64,000 bases of DNA from Buchnera aphidicola (Nipponaphis monzeni) (GCF_006741185.1 NZ_AP019379.1:434001-498000), one strand, 5' to 3'. Shown: positions 10,405-20,882, counted from the first letter of the stretch. The notes: generated by a model not told the origin, from the sequence alone. Made by a program: numbers and translations.

Positions 10405-11658
10405 ATGTTATTTCATCATTATAATCATAAAAATTTCTTTAATACATCTAAAATATTAACTATAGTTCAGAATTATAGTACTCCTATATGGATATATAGT
10501 GAAAAATGTATTTTAAAAAAAATTAGTAAATTAAAAAAATTCGACATAATCAGATTTGCCCAAAAATCTTGTTCTAACATAAACATACTAAAAATTATGA
10601 GAGCATCTGGAGTTAAAATAGATGCTGTGTCATTAGGAGAAATAAAACGTGCTTTATTTGCTGGATATCAACCTCAGTCACAAAATATAATTTTTACTGC
10701 AGATTTGTTTGATAATGAAACCTTGTCAAATATTATTAATTTAAAAATTCCAGTTAATGCAGGATCTACAGACATGTTAAACCAATTAGGTATACTTTCT
10801 CCAGGTCATCCTATATGGTTACGAATTAATCCTAAATTTGGACATGGTCATAACAAAAAAACAAATACTGGTGGAGAAAATAGTAAACATGGAATTTGGG
10901 ATACATCAATAGCACTTCATGTTATTAAAAAATATAATTTAAAATTACTTGGCTTACATATTCACATAGGATCAGGAGTAGATTATAAACATTTAAAAAA
11001 AGTATGTCATTCTATGGTTAAAGAAGTAATGAAAATTAAAAAAGATATATTTTCAATATCCGCCGGTGGTGGATTATCAATACCTTATCAAATAGGAGAA
11101 AAAAAAATTGATACAAATCATTATTTTAATATTTGGAATACAGCTAGAAATAAAATTGCCAAACATTTAGGTCATAAAATAACATTAGAAATAGAACCAG
11201 GAAGATATTTAGTTGCTGAATCAGGAATATTAGTTACACAAATTAGAGTAATCAAAAAAATGGGCAATAACATATTTGTATTAGTTGACGCAGGATTTAA
11301 CGATTTAATGAGGCCAGTAATGTATGGAAGTTATCATAATGTTTCTATAATAACTATAGACCATAGAGAAATAGATTTTAATAACACTATTGAAGTTATT
11401 ATTGGAGGTCCTTTATGTGAATCAGGAGATATTTTTACACAATCAGAAAATGGAAACATACAAAAACGTGTTATTCCTACAGTAAAAATAGGAGATTACT
11501 TAATTTTTCATGATACAGGAGCATATGGAGCATCTATGTCTTCTAATTATAATACAAGACCTTTAATTCCAGAAATTTTACTTGATAAAAACGAATCAAT
11601 CCAACTTATTAGAAAAAAACAACCTATAGAAGATTTACTAAAATTAGAACAAACATAG
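10405..11658 (+). CDS. lysA: Diaminopimelate decarboxylase
   Basis: A 417-residue PLP enzyme of the alanine-racemase-fold group that converts meso-diaminopimelate to L-lysine, the last step of lysine synthesis and a nutrient Buchnera supplies to its host. The PLP lysine is K54 in FAQKSCSN. HIHIGSGVDY, SAGGGLSIPY, EIEPGRYLV, VDAGFNDLMRP, GPLCESGD and HDTGAYGASMSSNYN are all conserved with E. coli LysA (420). It ends in TAG. Asd, an upstream enzyme of the same pathway, is encoded at 21-22 kb. Confidence 0.98.
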   Translation: MLFHHYNHKNFFNTSKILTIVQNYSTPIWIYSEKCILKKISKLKKFDIIRFAQKSCSNINILKIMRASGVKIDAVSLGEIKRALFAGYQPQSQNIIFTADLFDNETLSNIINLKIPVNAGSTDMLNQLGILSPGHPIWLRINPKFGHGHNKKTNTGGENSKHGIWDTSIALHVIKKYNLKLLGLHIHIGSGVDYKHLKKVCHSMVKEVMKIKKDIFSISAGGGLSIPYQIGEKKIDTNHYFNIWNTARNKIAKHLGHKITLEIEPGRYLVAESGILVTQIRVIKKMGNNIFVLVDAGFNDLMRPVMYGSYHNVSIITIDHREIDFNNTIEVIIGGPLCESGDIFTQSENGNIQKRVIPTVKIGDYLIFHDTGAYGASMSSNYNTRPLIPEILLDKNESIQLIRKKQPIEDLLKLEQT

Positions 11659-11854
11659 AAATTTAATCTTTTAATTGAAAAAATAATTGTTCTTTTAAAA
11701 AAAATAATAATTAAATTTAAGTTAAATATATTTTTATATAAATAAATATTAATAATATTAATTTAATTAATTAAATTTTTATGTAATATCAACATATTTT
11801 TTTATAAAATATTTCAAGAAAATATATATATACATTAAAACTTTTTAAAATATA

Positions 11855-12703
11855 ATGAATAATAAATATGTATTTGTATACCAAATCAATCCTATTATTT
11901 TTTCTATTGGAAAAATAAATTTTTATTGGTATGGATTATTATATTTTCTAAGTATTATGTTCATTTTTTGGAAGATACATTCTTTTTCTCATAAAAGAAA
12001 ATATACTATATTAAAAAAAAATGAAATAAACACTTTATTTTATAATATTACTATTGGAATTCTTATTGGTAGTAGAATAGGATACATAGTATTTTATAAT
12101 TTGTTATATTATTATCATCATAATTTAAATATACTTAAAACCTGGGAAGGAGGCATGTCTTTTCATGGAGGACTAATTGGAGGTATTATCAGTATTTTAT
12201 ATTTTTCTAAGAAATCTAAAAAAAATTTTTTTCAAATATCTGATTTTATAGTACCATTTATTCCTATTGGAATAGGAACTGGTAGGATAGGTAACTTTAT
12301 TAACGGTGAACTATGGGGAAGAGCAACATTAAATGCTCCTATTTCAATTTTATTTCCTACTTCTATAACATCTGATTTATTATTAATTTCTAAATACCCT
12401 CAATGGCAATTTGTATTTGATTACTATCATGCCATACCTAGACATCCGTCACAATTGTATGAGTTACTTTTAGAAGGTATAATACTATATTTTTTATTAA
12501 AAATTTTCAACAATAAAAAAAAAGGACTTATATCAGCCATGTTTTTGATTGTTTACGGATTGTTTAGGTGTTTTGTTGAACTATTTAGAGAGCCTGATGT
12601 ACAAATTGGATTTTTTTATTTTTTAACTTTAGGACAAATATTATCTATTCCAATGATTATCATTGGTATTGTTATTATAATAAATATTTATTTTATAAAA
12701 TAA
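11855..12703 (+). CDS. lgt: Prolipoprotein diacylglyceryl transferase
   Basis: A 282-residue inner-membrane enzyme with about seven hydrophobic segments that transfers diacylglyceryl from phosphatidylglycerol to lipobox cysteines. The HGGL element (H104, in GGMSFHGGLIGG) and the signature GRIGNFINGELWGR (R144) are intact. RHPSQLYE and the FRCFVELFREPD segment are also present. E. coli Lgt is 291 residues. No ribosome binding site stands out before the ATG. The CyoA encoded in this window has lost its lipobox cysteine, so Lgt must be kept for other substrates. Confidence 0.95.
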   Translation: MNNKYVFVYQINPIIFSIGKINFYWYGLLYFLSIMFIFWKIHSFSHKRKYTILKKNEINTLFYNITIGILIGSRIGYIVFYNLLYYYHHNLNILKTWEGGMSFHGGLIGGIISILYFSKKSKKNFFQISDFIVPFIPIGIGTGRIGNFINGELWGRATLNAPISILFPTSITSDLLLISKYPQWQFVFDYYHAIPRHPSQLYELLLEGIILYFLLKIFNNKKKGLISAMFLIVYGLFRCFVELFREPDVQIGFFYFLTLGQILSIPMIIIGIVIIINIYFIK

Positions 12704-13251
12704 ATTGTAATATTTTCAAAAATAAAAAATACAATATATTTCATATAAAACATAAACATATTATTTATAATATATAAAGATCAATAATTAAAATAATATG
12801 CATTGTAATAAAAAAAATTATTATAATTTCATTTAAATAAACATTTAAAAATAGTATATACATACTTATGATAAATATATATTATGTAAAATATTTTGAT
12901 AAAAAACAAAACGTCTTATAAAATAAGATATCAATTAATTTTTACAACAATTAAAAAATGATATAATTAAATTACCTTAATAAAGGTAATTTATTATATA
13001 TATAATATAAATAATTTATTTTTTAGTACAAAAGATTATAAACAACATAAAAATATATTACATATTTATATACAAAGAATAAAAAATATTTTTGAATCAA
13101 TTTTACTGAATTATCAATAAAATATTGATTTCATTTGTTTAGAATTGTTTATTTTAGGTAAATTTAATGTTATAAAATTTATATGTTTATAAAAATACTA
13201 TAACAAAACAAAATTGTTACCATAATAATAAAACAATAATTTAAGCGAAAT
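12704..13251. other. Spacer between lgt and miaB
   Basis: A spacer of 548 bp of very AT-rich sequence without an ORF or RNA gene that I can recognise. Its only clear element is the inverted repeat at 12968-12993. In E. coli thyA follows lgt; I find no thyA remnant here. Confidence 0.5.
12968..12993. repeat. Perfect inverted repeat, possible terminator
   Basis: An 11-bp perfect stem (TAAATTACCTT at 12968-12978 with its complement at 12983-12993) around an AATA loop, including a CC/GG pair that is rare in this spacer. No T-run follows on either strand, so a terminator role is uncertain. Confidence 0.45.
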
Positions 13252-14577
13252 ATGAAAAAAATATTTATTAAAACTTGGGGATGTCAGATGAATGAATATG
13301 ATTCATCTATCGTTACAAATACACTAATTAAAACTAATAAGTATGAATTAACAAAATTCTCTAAAAACGCTGATATTTTAATTTTAAACACATGTTCAGT
13401 ACGTGAGAAAGCACAAGAAAAACTTTTTCATCAATTAGGTAGATGGAAACAATTAAAAATGCACAATCCTAATATAATTATTGCAGTTGGTGGTTGTGTA
13501 GCTGTACAAGAAAAAGGAAATTTATACAAAAGAGCTCCTTACATTGATATAATATTCGGAACACAAACTTTACACCAATTACCTCAATTAATTCAACAAA
13601 CTTCTAAAGTTAGAAAATTAATTGTTAATGTTCAATCTCTTGGATTAAAAAAATATAACGATCATAATCATATATATAAACCTAATGTTTCTGCATTAAT
13701 ACCTATTATAGAAGGCTGTAGTAAATATTGTTCATTTTGTATCGTTCCATACACTAGAGGAAAAGAAATAAGTAGACCTGTTAAAAATATTTTATCTGAA
13801 ATATTATTTTCGGTACAAAAAGGTGTAAAAGAAATTGTTTTACTCGGGCAAAACGTAAATGCTTATAAAATAAAAAAAAAAAATCATATAAATCATTGTA
13901 GTTTTGCTAAATTACTTAAACTAATTGCAAATATTAAAGGTGTTGAAAGAATTCGATTTATAACAAGTAATCCTATTAATTTTAGTGATGATATTATTGC
14001 ACTTTATAAAACAAATTTTAAACTGACAAATTCATTACATTTACCAGTACAAAGTGGATCTAACAAAATTCTTAAATTAATGAAAAGAGGGTACGATATT
14101 GATCAATATAAAAAAATAATATATAAATTAAAAAAAGTAAAACCCGATATACATATTACTTCAGATTTTATCGTAGGGTTTCCTGGAGAAACAGAATCTG
14201 ATTTTCAAAATACATTAGATCTAATAAAAGAAATAAAATTTGATATGAGTTTTAGTTTTTTATATTCTGCTAGACCAAAAACAAAAGCTTGTAAATTAAT
14301 TGATGATATACCACTACAGACAAAAAAAAATAGACTATACAAATTACAAAACATAATTACTCAGCAGACAATTAAATGGAGTAGAAGAATGTTGGGTAGT
14401 ATACAATCTGTTTTAGTTGAAGGTGTTTCAAAAAAAAATATACTAGAAATATGTGGGCGAACAGAAAATAATAGAACAGTCCATTTTAAAGGAAATCCTA
14501 AACTCATTGGAACTATAGTGAAATTAAAAATAACAGAAATAAATTATCATTATATTAAAGGTGTTATTTGTTCTTAA
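13252..14577 (+). CDS. miaB: tRNA-2-methylthio-N6-dimethylallyladenosine synthase
   Basis: A 441-residue radical-SAM methylthiotransferase that modifies A37 of tRNAs reading UNN codons. The N-terminal cluster cysteines are C11 (WGCQMN), C48 (NTCSVRE) and C82 (GGCVAVQE). The radical-SAM CxxxCxxC is C156-C160-C163 in EGCSKYCSFCIVPYTRGKE. The substrate-binding region DFIVGFPGETE and a C-terminal TRAM domain (about 375-440) follow. E. coli MiaB is 474. An 11-A tract lies inside the gene at 13872-13882 yet the frame stays open. A terminator-like hairpin starts 6 bases after the stop. Confidence 0.97.
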   Translation: MKKIFIKTWGCQMNEYDSSIVTNTLIKTNKYELTKFSKNADILILNTCSVREKAQEKLFHQLGRWKQLKMHNPNIIIAVGGCVAVQEKGNLYKRAPYIDIIFGTQTLHQLPQLIQQTSKVRKLIVNVQSLGLKKYNDHNHIYKPNVSALIPIIEGCSKYCSFCIVPYTRGKEISRPVKNILSEILFSVQKGVKEIVLLGQNVNAYKIKKKNHINHCSFAKLLKLIANIKGVERIRFITSNPINFSDDIIALYKTNFKLTNSLHLPVQSGSNKILKLMKRGYDIDQYKKIIYKLKKVKPDIHITSDFIVGFPGETESDFQNTLDLIKEIKFDMSFSFLYSARPKTKACKLIDDIPLQTKKNRLYKLQNIITQQTIKWSRRMLGSIQSVLVEGVSKKNILEICGRTENNRTVHFKGNPKLIGTIVKLKITEINYHYIKGVICS

Positions 14578-14582
14578 AAAAT

Positions 14583-14611
14583 AATGTTATTATATTAAAA
14601 ATAACGTTTTT
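14583..14611 (+). terminator. Terminator after miaB
   Basis: A 9-bp stem (AATGTTATT at 14583-14591 with AATAACGTT at 14600-14608, one T-G wobble), an 8-base loop and a trailing T run, starting 6 bases past the miaB stop codon. Confidence 0.5.
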
Positions 14612-14841
14612 AAAATTCATTAAATAAATATGTTTTTTATTAAAAAAACATTATATTGAACAATTTATTAATATAATATGCTTAATAATAAAACATTTTT
14701 TATTGTTAAACATATTATATTAATAATAATTAATACATATTCATTAAAATACAAAAACTTTAAGAATATAAACTCATTGAGTTAATATCTTGTTACAACT
14801 AAAATTATTAATCAATCAAAAATTATTATATTGGAAGTAAA

Positions 14842-15291
14842 ATGATTATTATTAATCTACAAAAAGTAAATGTTGTAAAATACATAATTCCTAATAAAAA
14901 AAAATTTAAAAAATGGATGTTTCCTATTTTTTTAAAAAAAAAAACATATGCTATTACAATAAGAATTGTAAATAAATATGAAATTCAACGTTTAAATTTA
15001 ATTTATAGAAAAAAAAATACATATACCAATGTATTAACATTCCCATACAACATACCACTACAAAACAACATAAAATTTATAGGAGATATAGTAATTTGTG
15101 CACATGTTATTTACCAAGAGGCTTATGAACAAAACAAAAAAATAGAACATCATTGGGCACATATTACCATTCATAGTGCTTTACATCTCCTTGGATATCA
15201 TCATTATGATAATTATCATTTAAAAAAAATGGAACAATTAGAAATTATGTATATGAATATTTTAGGATACTCAAATCCTTACATTATTTAA
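14842..15291 (+). CDS. ybeY: Endoribonuclease YbeY (16S rRNA 3' maturation)
   Basis: A 149-residue zinc-dependent endoribonuclease that matures the 16S rRNA 3' end and takes part in ribosome quality control in E. coli. The metal-binding pattern HxxxHxxxxxH is intact in HSALHLLGYHHYDNYH. The usual HG and GYDH spellings have become HS and GYHH, so the three histidines remain while the flanking residues have drifted. TNVLTFPYN and FIGDIVIC are family elements. A GGAAG ribosome binding site precedes the ATG. ybeZ, which sits between miaB and ybeY in E. coli, is absent. Confidence 0.93.
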   Translation: MIIINLQKVNVVKYIIPNKKKFKKWMFPIFLKKKTYAITIRIVNKYEIQRLNLIYRKKNTYTNVLTFPYNIPLQNNIKFIGDIVICAHVIYQEAYEQNKKIEHHWAHITIHSALHLLGYHHYDNYHLKKMEQLEIMYMNILGYSNPYII

Positions 15292-15398
15292 ATATGAAGT
15301 ATATAACAATTTTGTTACTATTAAACGTTAATATATTTAGCAAATAATACATATATATCATTATCTAATTAATTACAAAAATAATTAACACACTAAAA

Positions 15399-16217
15399 AT
15401 GAAACAAAAAAAAATTTTTTCTATGTTGTTATATCAATTATTTTATAATGAACCTAAAAGTAAAGAAGACTTGCTATCTCTAATTAGAAATTTAGAAAAA
15501 CATGAATTAATTGATTTAGACACTAAAAGTATGCTTGAGGGTGTAATTAATATAAACAAAAAAAGAATTAAAGAAATTATGATACCAAGACCACAAATGG
15601 TTACTTTAGCATTAAATTATTCTATAAATCAATGTATAGATACTATTATTAAATCAGCGCATTCAAGATATCCAGTAATGAGTACTAACAAGAACTATGT
15701 TAAAGGTATCTTTATGGCAAAAGACCTTTTACCGTTTATGCTTAATAAATCTAATACATTTGTTATAAAAAATATTTTAAGGCCTGCTATAGTAGTACCT
15801 GAAAGCAAATATGTTCATAGTATGTTAAAAGAATTTCGTTTAAATCGCTATCATATGGCTATGGTCATAGATGAATTTGGAGCTGTTTCCGGATTGGTTA
15901 CTATTGAAGATATATTAGAATTAATTGTAGGTGAAATAGAAGATGAATATGATAACATTGATGAATTAAATATTCGAGAATCTAATCAAAACACTTTTAC
16001 AATTAAGGGTTTAACAGAAATAAAAGAATTTAACGAATTTTTTAATACATCTTTTAATGATACAGAAGTTGATACTATCGGAGGTTTTATTATGAAAGCT
16101 TTTGGTAAACTCCCGAAAAAAGGTGAAACAATTTTTATAAATAAATATAAATTTAAAATATTAGCAACAGATAGTAGACGTATTGTACAAGTCCAAATGT
16201 TTATTCAAAATAAATAA
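15399..16217 (+). CDS. corC: CorC/YbeX family CBS-domain protein
   Basis: A 272-residue cytosolic protein with a tandem CBS pair (about residues 65-185; IMIPRPQMVTL, then MVIDEFGAVSGLVTIEDILE). A C-terminal CorC-HlyC transporter-associated domain (about 200-270; DTEVDTIGGFI) follows. E. coli YbeX is 292. It has been linked to magnesium and cobalt efflux and, more recently, to ribosome maturation, which would fit the conserved ybeY neighbour. The exact function is unsettled. Confidence 0.92.
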   Translation: MKQKKIFSMLLYQLFYNEPKSKEDLLSLIRNLEKHELIDLDTKSMLEGVININKKRIKEIMIPRPQMVTLALNYSINQCIDTIIKSAHSRYPVMSTNKNYVKGIFMAKDLLPFMLNKSNTFVIKNILRPAIVVPESKYVHSMLKEFRLNRYHMAMVIDEFGAVSGLVTIEDILELIVGEIEDEYDNIDELNIRESNQNTFTIKGLTEIKEFNEFFNTSFNDTEVDTIGGFIMKAFGKLPKKGETIFINKYKFKILATDSRRIVQVQMFIQNK

Positions 16218-16464
16218 TTTAATAAATTTAAAGGTTCATGTTATTATGTTAATAATGTATCACTATTTTAATTAATTTTTTATAAAAAAATATTATAAAC
16301 TTTTTTTAAGAAATGTTTAATTTTAACATATGCTAAACATATTAAATATTAATCTAACTTTAAGTACGTTTAATATTTATACATTATACATTGTTTAAAT
16401 AATTTTTTTTTAAATATATTTATAATTTACATTACTCATTATATAACAAAATATTAAGAAACAT

Positions 16465-19062
16465 ATGGAAAAAACATATCATCATAAAAAAATAGAGCTT
16501 TATGTTCAAAATCATTGGGATAAACATAAATCTTTCAAAGTGAAAGAAGATTTTAGTAAAAAAAAATATTACTGTTTATCAATGCTACCTTATCCATCTG
16601 GTAAATTACACATGGGTCACGTAAGAAATTATACAATTGGAGATGTTATTGCAAGATATCAACGTATGTTAGGTAAAAATGTATTACATCCTATAGGATG
16701 GGATGCTTTTGGATTACCTGCAGAAGAAGCAGCAATTCAAAATAATATAACTCCTTCTGAATGGACATATAAAAACATAAAATATATGAAAGAACAATTA
16801 AAATCCTTAGGTTTAAGTTATGATTGGACACGAGAAATTATTACCTGTAAACCAGAATTTTATCGATGGGAACAATGGTTTTTTATTCAACTTTATAAAA
16901 GAAAAATGGTCTATAAAAAAAAATCGTCTGTCAATTGGTGCCCCCAAGATAATATAGTGCTAGCAAACGAACAAGTAGTTAATGGATCTTGTTGGAGATG
17001 TGACACAAAAGTTATTAAAAAAAATATTCCTCAATGGTTTATAAAAATAAGTGATTATGCAGAACAACTACTAGAAGATTTAAAAATATTGAAATATTGG
17101 CCCAAAAAAGTTAAAGATATGCAAAAAAATTGGATCGGAAAATCTTCAGGAGTAGAATTTGAATTAAATGTTTTTAATAGCAATCAAAAAATACTAATAT
17201 TTACTACTAGACCAGATTGTATTATGGGAGCAACATTTGTTTCTATATCACCATTTCATTTATTTGCTAAAAAACTTTCTAAAAAAAATAATAAAATTAA
17301 ACAATTTATAGAAAAATATACTTACCAATTAACTCATTTAACAAATATACAAGATATTAAGAATAAAGGTAAAAATACTAAAAAATTTGCAATTCACCCA
17401 ATTACCAAAACCCTTTTACCTATATGGATTGCAAACTTTGTTATTCCAGATTACGGATCAGGAGCAATCATTTCAGTACCAGCTCATAATGTCAATGATT
17501 GGAATTTTGCAATAGCTCAAAAATTAAAAATTAAACCTGTTATTCTTTGTTTAGATGGTAGTAAACCTCATATTAACAAACAACCAATGATAGAAAAGGG
17601 TAATTTGTTTAATTCTGGAAAGTTACTAAATGGATTAAGTAATGTACAAGGTAATACAATACTCATACAGCATTTAAAAAAAAATAATAAATTAAAAAAA
17701 AAGATCTATTTTAAAATAAAAGACTGGAATGTTTCTAGACAACGTTATTGGGGAACTCCTATACCTATTGCTAAATTAACAAACAAACAATTTATTGAAA
17801 TACCAGAAGAAAAATTACCTATAATATTACCAGAAAATATACCAATAAAAGAATTATATAATTCTAATTACAAATACAATAGTCCGACAAATATTATAAA
17901 TATTCATGGAAATAAACTAATTTGTGAAACGGATACTTTTGATACTTTTATGGAATCATCTTGGTATTATTTAAGATATACAAATCCTCATTTTAATTCA
18001 GGAATGATTGATCCTGAAGCTTCAAAATATTGGTTACCAATTGATTGCTATATTGGAGGTATTGAACATGCTGTTATGCATTTATTATATTTTAGATATA
18101 TTCATAAAATATTAAAAAACTTTAATTTAGTTTCTACGAATGAACCTGTAAAAAAACTTATATGTCAAGGAATGGTAGTATCAGATGCATATTATTATAA
18201 AAATAATAATAAAAAAATATGGGTTTCTCCTGAAAATGTATGCACCTCATATGATCATATAGAAAAAGCTAATTATATATACGATAAAAAAAGTAAAAAT
18301 AAAGTACTATACGCTGGTAAAATAAAAATGTCTAAATCTAAAAAAAATGGAATTGAACCAAAAACTATAATAGAACACTATGGAGCTGATGCATTAAGAT
18401 TATTTATATTATTTGCAGCTCCACCAGAATCTGCATTAGAATGGAAAGAAGATGGAGTTAAAGGAACATATCGATTTCTTAATAAATTGTGGAATATGAC
18501 TTTTAATTTTTTAAAAAATTCTATTAATATTACTAATACAAAACAACTTAAATACATTGACTCAAAAAAACAACATATTTTATATGAATTGAACAAAACA
18601 ATTATAAAAGTATCAGATGCTATTAATAAAAATCAATCTTTTAACACTGCAATTTCTTCTATCTTTAAATTTTTTAATGTAATAAAAAAAGTAAATATCA
18701 AAGATGTTGAAAATTACTTCATCATAAAAAAATCGTTACTTACTATATTAAAAATGATGTACCCATTTACACCTCACTTTAGTCATGTGTTATTAAGTCA
18801 TTTAAAAAATACAAAAAAAATAACTGAACATGAAAAATGGCCAATCCCAAATTTACAATTTGTTAAAAAAAAATATTATACAATTATAGTACAAATTAAC
18901 GGTAAAACTCGTCATGTTTTTGATGTTAAATCACAAATTTCAAAAAATGAAACAATATTAATTGCAAAAAATAATATTAAAATATCGAAATATCTGAACA
19001 GTCATGTTATAAAAAGAATAATTTATATACCAAATAAATTAATTAATTTCGTAATTGTATAA
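16465..19062 (+). CDS. leuS: Leucyl-tRNA synthetase
   Basis: An 865-residue class I synthetase (E. coli 860). The HIGH-equivalent motif is in PYPSGKLHMGHVRNY (residues 42-56) and the KMSKS loop is KIKMSKSKKNG near residue 620. The CP1 editing insertion is present (TTRPDCIMGATF, and the GSGAIISVPAHNVNDW patch). WNVSRQRYWGTPIP and ESSWYYLRY complete the catalytic core. It precedes holA; lptE, which separates the two in E. coli, is missing. Confidence 0.98.
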   Translation: MEKTYHHKKIELYVQNHWDKHKSFKVKEDFSKKKYYCLSMLPYPSGKLHMGHVRNYTIGDVIARYQRMLGKNVLHPIGWDAFGLPAEEAAIQNNITPSEWTYKNIKYMKEQLKSLGLSYDWTREIITCKPEFYRWEQWFFIQLYKRKMVYKKKSSVNWCPQDNIVLANEQVVNGSCWRCDTKVIKKNIPQWFIKISDYAEQLLEDLKILKYWPKKVKDMQKNWIGKSSGVEFELNVFNSNQKILIFTTRPDCIMGATFVSISPFHLFAKKLSKKNNKIKQFIEKYTYQLTHLTNIQDIKNKGKNTKKFAIHPITKTLLPIWIANFVIPDYGSGAIISVPAHNVNDWNFAIAQKLKIKPVILCLDGSKPHINKQPMIEKGNLFNSGKLLNGLSNVQGNTILIQHLKKNNKLKKKIYFKIKDWNVSRQRYWGTPIPIAKLTNKQFIEIPEEKLPIILPENIPIKELYNSNYKYNSPTNIINIHGNKLICETDTFDTFMESSWYYLRYTNPHFNSGMIDPEASKYWLPIDCYIGGIEHAVMHLLYFRYIHKILKNFNLVSTNEPVKKLICQGMVVSDAYYYKNNNKKIWVSPENVCTSYDHIEKANYIYDKKSKNKVLYAGKIKMSKSKKNGIEPKTIIEHYGADALRLFILFAAPPESALEWKEDGVKGTYRFLNKLWNMTFNFLKNSINITNTKQLKYIDSKKQHILYELNKTIIKVSDAINKNQSFNTAISSIFKFFNVIKKVNIKDVENYFIIKKSLLTILKMMYPFTPHFSHVLLSHLKNTKKITEHEKWPIPNLQFVKKKYYTIIVQINGKTRHVFDVKSQISKNETILIAKNNIKISKYLNSHVIKRIIYIPNKLINFVIV

Positions 19063-19164
19063 AAAACATTTTTTAAATGCAATCATCTTTAATTAATAAA
19101 TAATATTTCTATGAGTAATTAATGGCTTAATAAATAATGTTATTATATTAAGGTCCTTTACAAA

Positions 19165-20157
19165 ATGCTTTATATAAACTATCAACATCTTATTTCTAAT
19201 TTAAATACACAATTAAATTTGTTTTATTTAATACTAGGGAAAGAAAATATTTTAATAGAAGAAAGCACAAAATTAATAATACAAACTGCTTATAAAAAAG
19301 AATATACAAAAAAATTTTTTTTTATATTAGAAAAAGAATCAGATTGGCTAAAAATTTTTTTTATTTTAAAAAACAAATTGTTATTTAATAACAAAAAGGT
19401 AATAATTATCATCATTAAAAAAAATAATGTTTATAATCAATTAATTAACAATTTAAAAAAAATTTTTAATTTAATATCATCTGATACTATCATTATAATT
19501 AATTATTATAGCTGGTCCATTCAATATAATAGTTATAAATTAAATAATTTTAACACTTTAGGAACCATTGTTAATTGTTCTTCATTAAATAACAATCAAC
19601 TAAAAAAATGGATTAATTTTAAAATAAAAAGTAATAAAATTACAATAGAAAATCAAGCTAAATTAATATTATGCAAATATTATTTAAATAATTTGTTAGA
19701 ATTAAAACAAATAATAGATATAATTTGTTTGTTATGGCCAAATTCTTATGTTACAACACTACAAATAAAAAAAATTATTAATAATTCAACTAATTTTTCA
19801 ATATTAAATTGGATTGATGCTATATTATCTAATCAAAAAAAAGAATCTTTAAAAATTTTGAATAACTTAATTAAAAACAAATTTCATCCTCTTATGTTAA
19901 TAAAAGCTTTAACAAATAACTTATTAATATTAATTAATATGAAAAGGCAAAATAAAATTTCGTTTAATGCTTTTCTACAAAAAAACAAAGTTTATAAAAA
20001 TAGATACTGTTTATTTATAAATGCTTGTAAAAAATGTACTAATACACAATTGTACAAAATGATTCATATTATTTTATTAATAGAAACTTCTATTAAAAAA
20101 AATATAAACATATCAATTGATAATAAATTAGAAGATTTATCTCTTATACTATTTTAA
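19165..20157 (+). CDS. holA: DNA polymerase III delta subunit
   Basis: A 330-residue clamp-loader delta subunit (E. coli HolA 343), the wrench that opens the beta clamp. Identity to E. coli is low, but key stretches align end to end. These include YLILGKENILIEEST with its missing-P-loop N-domain, LKKWINFKIKSNKI, ELKQIIDIICLLWP, FSILNWIDAILSNQKKESL and the C-terminal collar helices. It follows leuS and would pair with the DnaX encoded at 58 kb. Lysine, asparagine and isoleucine codons dominate it more than in its neighbours. Confidence 0.9.
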   Translation: MLYINYQHLISNLNTQLNLFYLILGKENILIEESTKLIIQTAYKKEYTKKFFFILEKESDWLKIFFILKNKLLFNNKKVIIIIIKKNNVYNQLINNLKKIFNLISSDTIIIINYYSWSIQYNSYKLNNFNTLGTIVNCSSLNNNQLKKWINFKIKSNKITIENQAKLILCKYYLNNLLELKQIIDIICLLWPNSYVTTLQIKKIINNSTNFSILNWIDAILSNQKKESLKILNNLIKNKFHPLMLIKALTNNLLILINMKRQNKISFNAFLQKNKVYKNRYCLFINACKKCTNTQLYKMIHIILLIETSIKKNINISIDNKLEDLSLILF

Positions 20158-20620
20158 ATATAATTTTTTACGTTTCAAATATATATTCAAATATTAATAT
20201 AATCAAAAAATTTTAAAATATTTAATTTTTGTAGTACAATGCTTTATTTTAATAAAGTATTCTTAAAAAAATTTATTTCGTGAATATGAAAAAAATCTGT
20301 ATTTTTAATAAACTCATAAGTTGTATAAAATATAATGTATATGCAGGCAGTAAATATACATAATATGTATAATAATAGTAAAATACTATTAGTACATAAT
20401 ATTCTTTAGAATATCTTTTGTATTAAAAAAATATTTGTATAAACATTTGCACTTTATGTTTAAAAAAACAATAATGTTATATTATTTTAATTACTTTATA
20501 AACAATTATTTATAATAATAAAAAGATGTATTAAAAAAAAATAATAAACAATTTGTTAGTGTATATTAATTAATAAACAAACAAATACATATTTATATAT
20601 AAAATTGAAAAAATCCAAAA
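20158..20620. other. Spacer between holA and tusA
   Basis: A spacer of 463 bp with no ORF. It contains an 11-bp hairpin (20238-20248 with 20251-20261, one G-T wobble) after holA. A nested inverted repeat at 20364-20398 (TATGTA/TACATA outside, TAATAGTA/TACTATTA inside, AAA loop) follows, with a small 7-bp palindrome right after it. The hairpins may end holA transcription or precede tusA; there is no clear T run. Confidence 0.4.
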
Positions 20621-20851
20621 ATGAAAATATTTTACAAAAACTTTTTAGATTTAAGAAAATCTACATGCCCTGATACAATCATGTTTTTAAGACAAAAAAT
20701 TAGACATATAGCTTGTAAAGAATTATTACTAGTGCTATCAAACGATGTATCTACTAAACGTGATATTCCTATATTTTGTTACTTTATGAATCATATTTTA
20801 GTAGAGTATTATATATGTAATACTCCTTATAGATATCTATTACAAAAATAA
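20621..20851 (+). CDS. tusA: Sulfur carrier protein TusA
   Basis: A 76-residue TusA/SirA family protein (E. coli 81). TusA accepts persulfide sulfur from IscS and passes it to TusBCD, TusE and MnmA for 2-thiolation of tRNA wobble uridine. The acceptor cysteine is C16 in STCPDTIMFLR. KRDIPIFCYFMNHILV and the C-terminal TPYRYLLQK match E. coli closely. The canonical CPxP motif is CPDT here. tusE of the same relay lies at 43.6 kb. It converges with asd. Confidence 0.92.
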   Translation: MKIFYKNFLDLRKSTCPDTIMFLRQKIRHIACKELLLVLSNDVSTKRDIPIFCYFMNHILVEYYICNTPYRYLLQK

Positions 20852-20882
20852 CGAGTATTTTAATATTTTCAAAAATTTTTTA

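Noticed and set aside
12704..13251. Possible thyA remnant after lgt
   Set aside because: The spacer is shorter than thyA and I see no thymidylate synthase motif in any frame.
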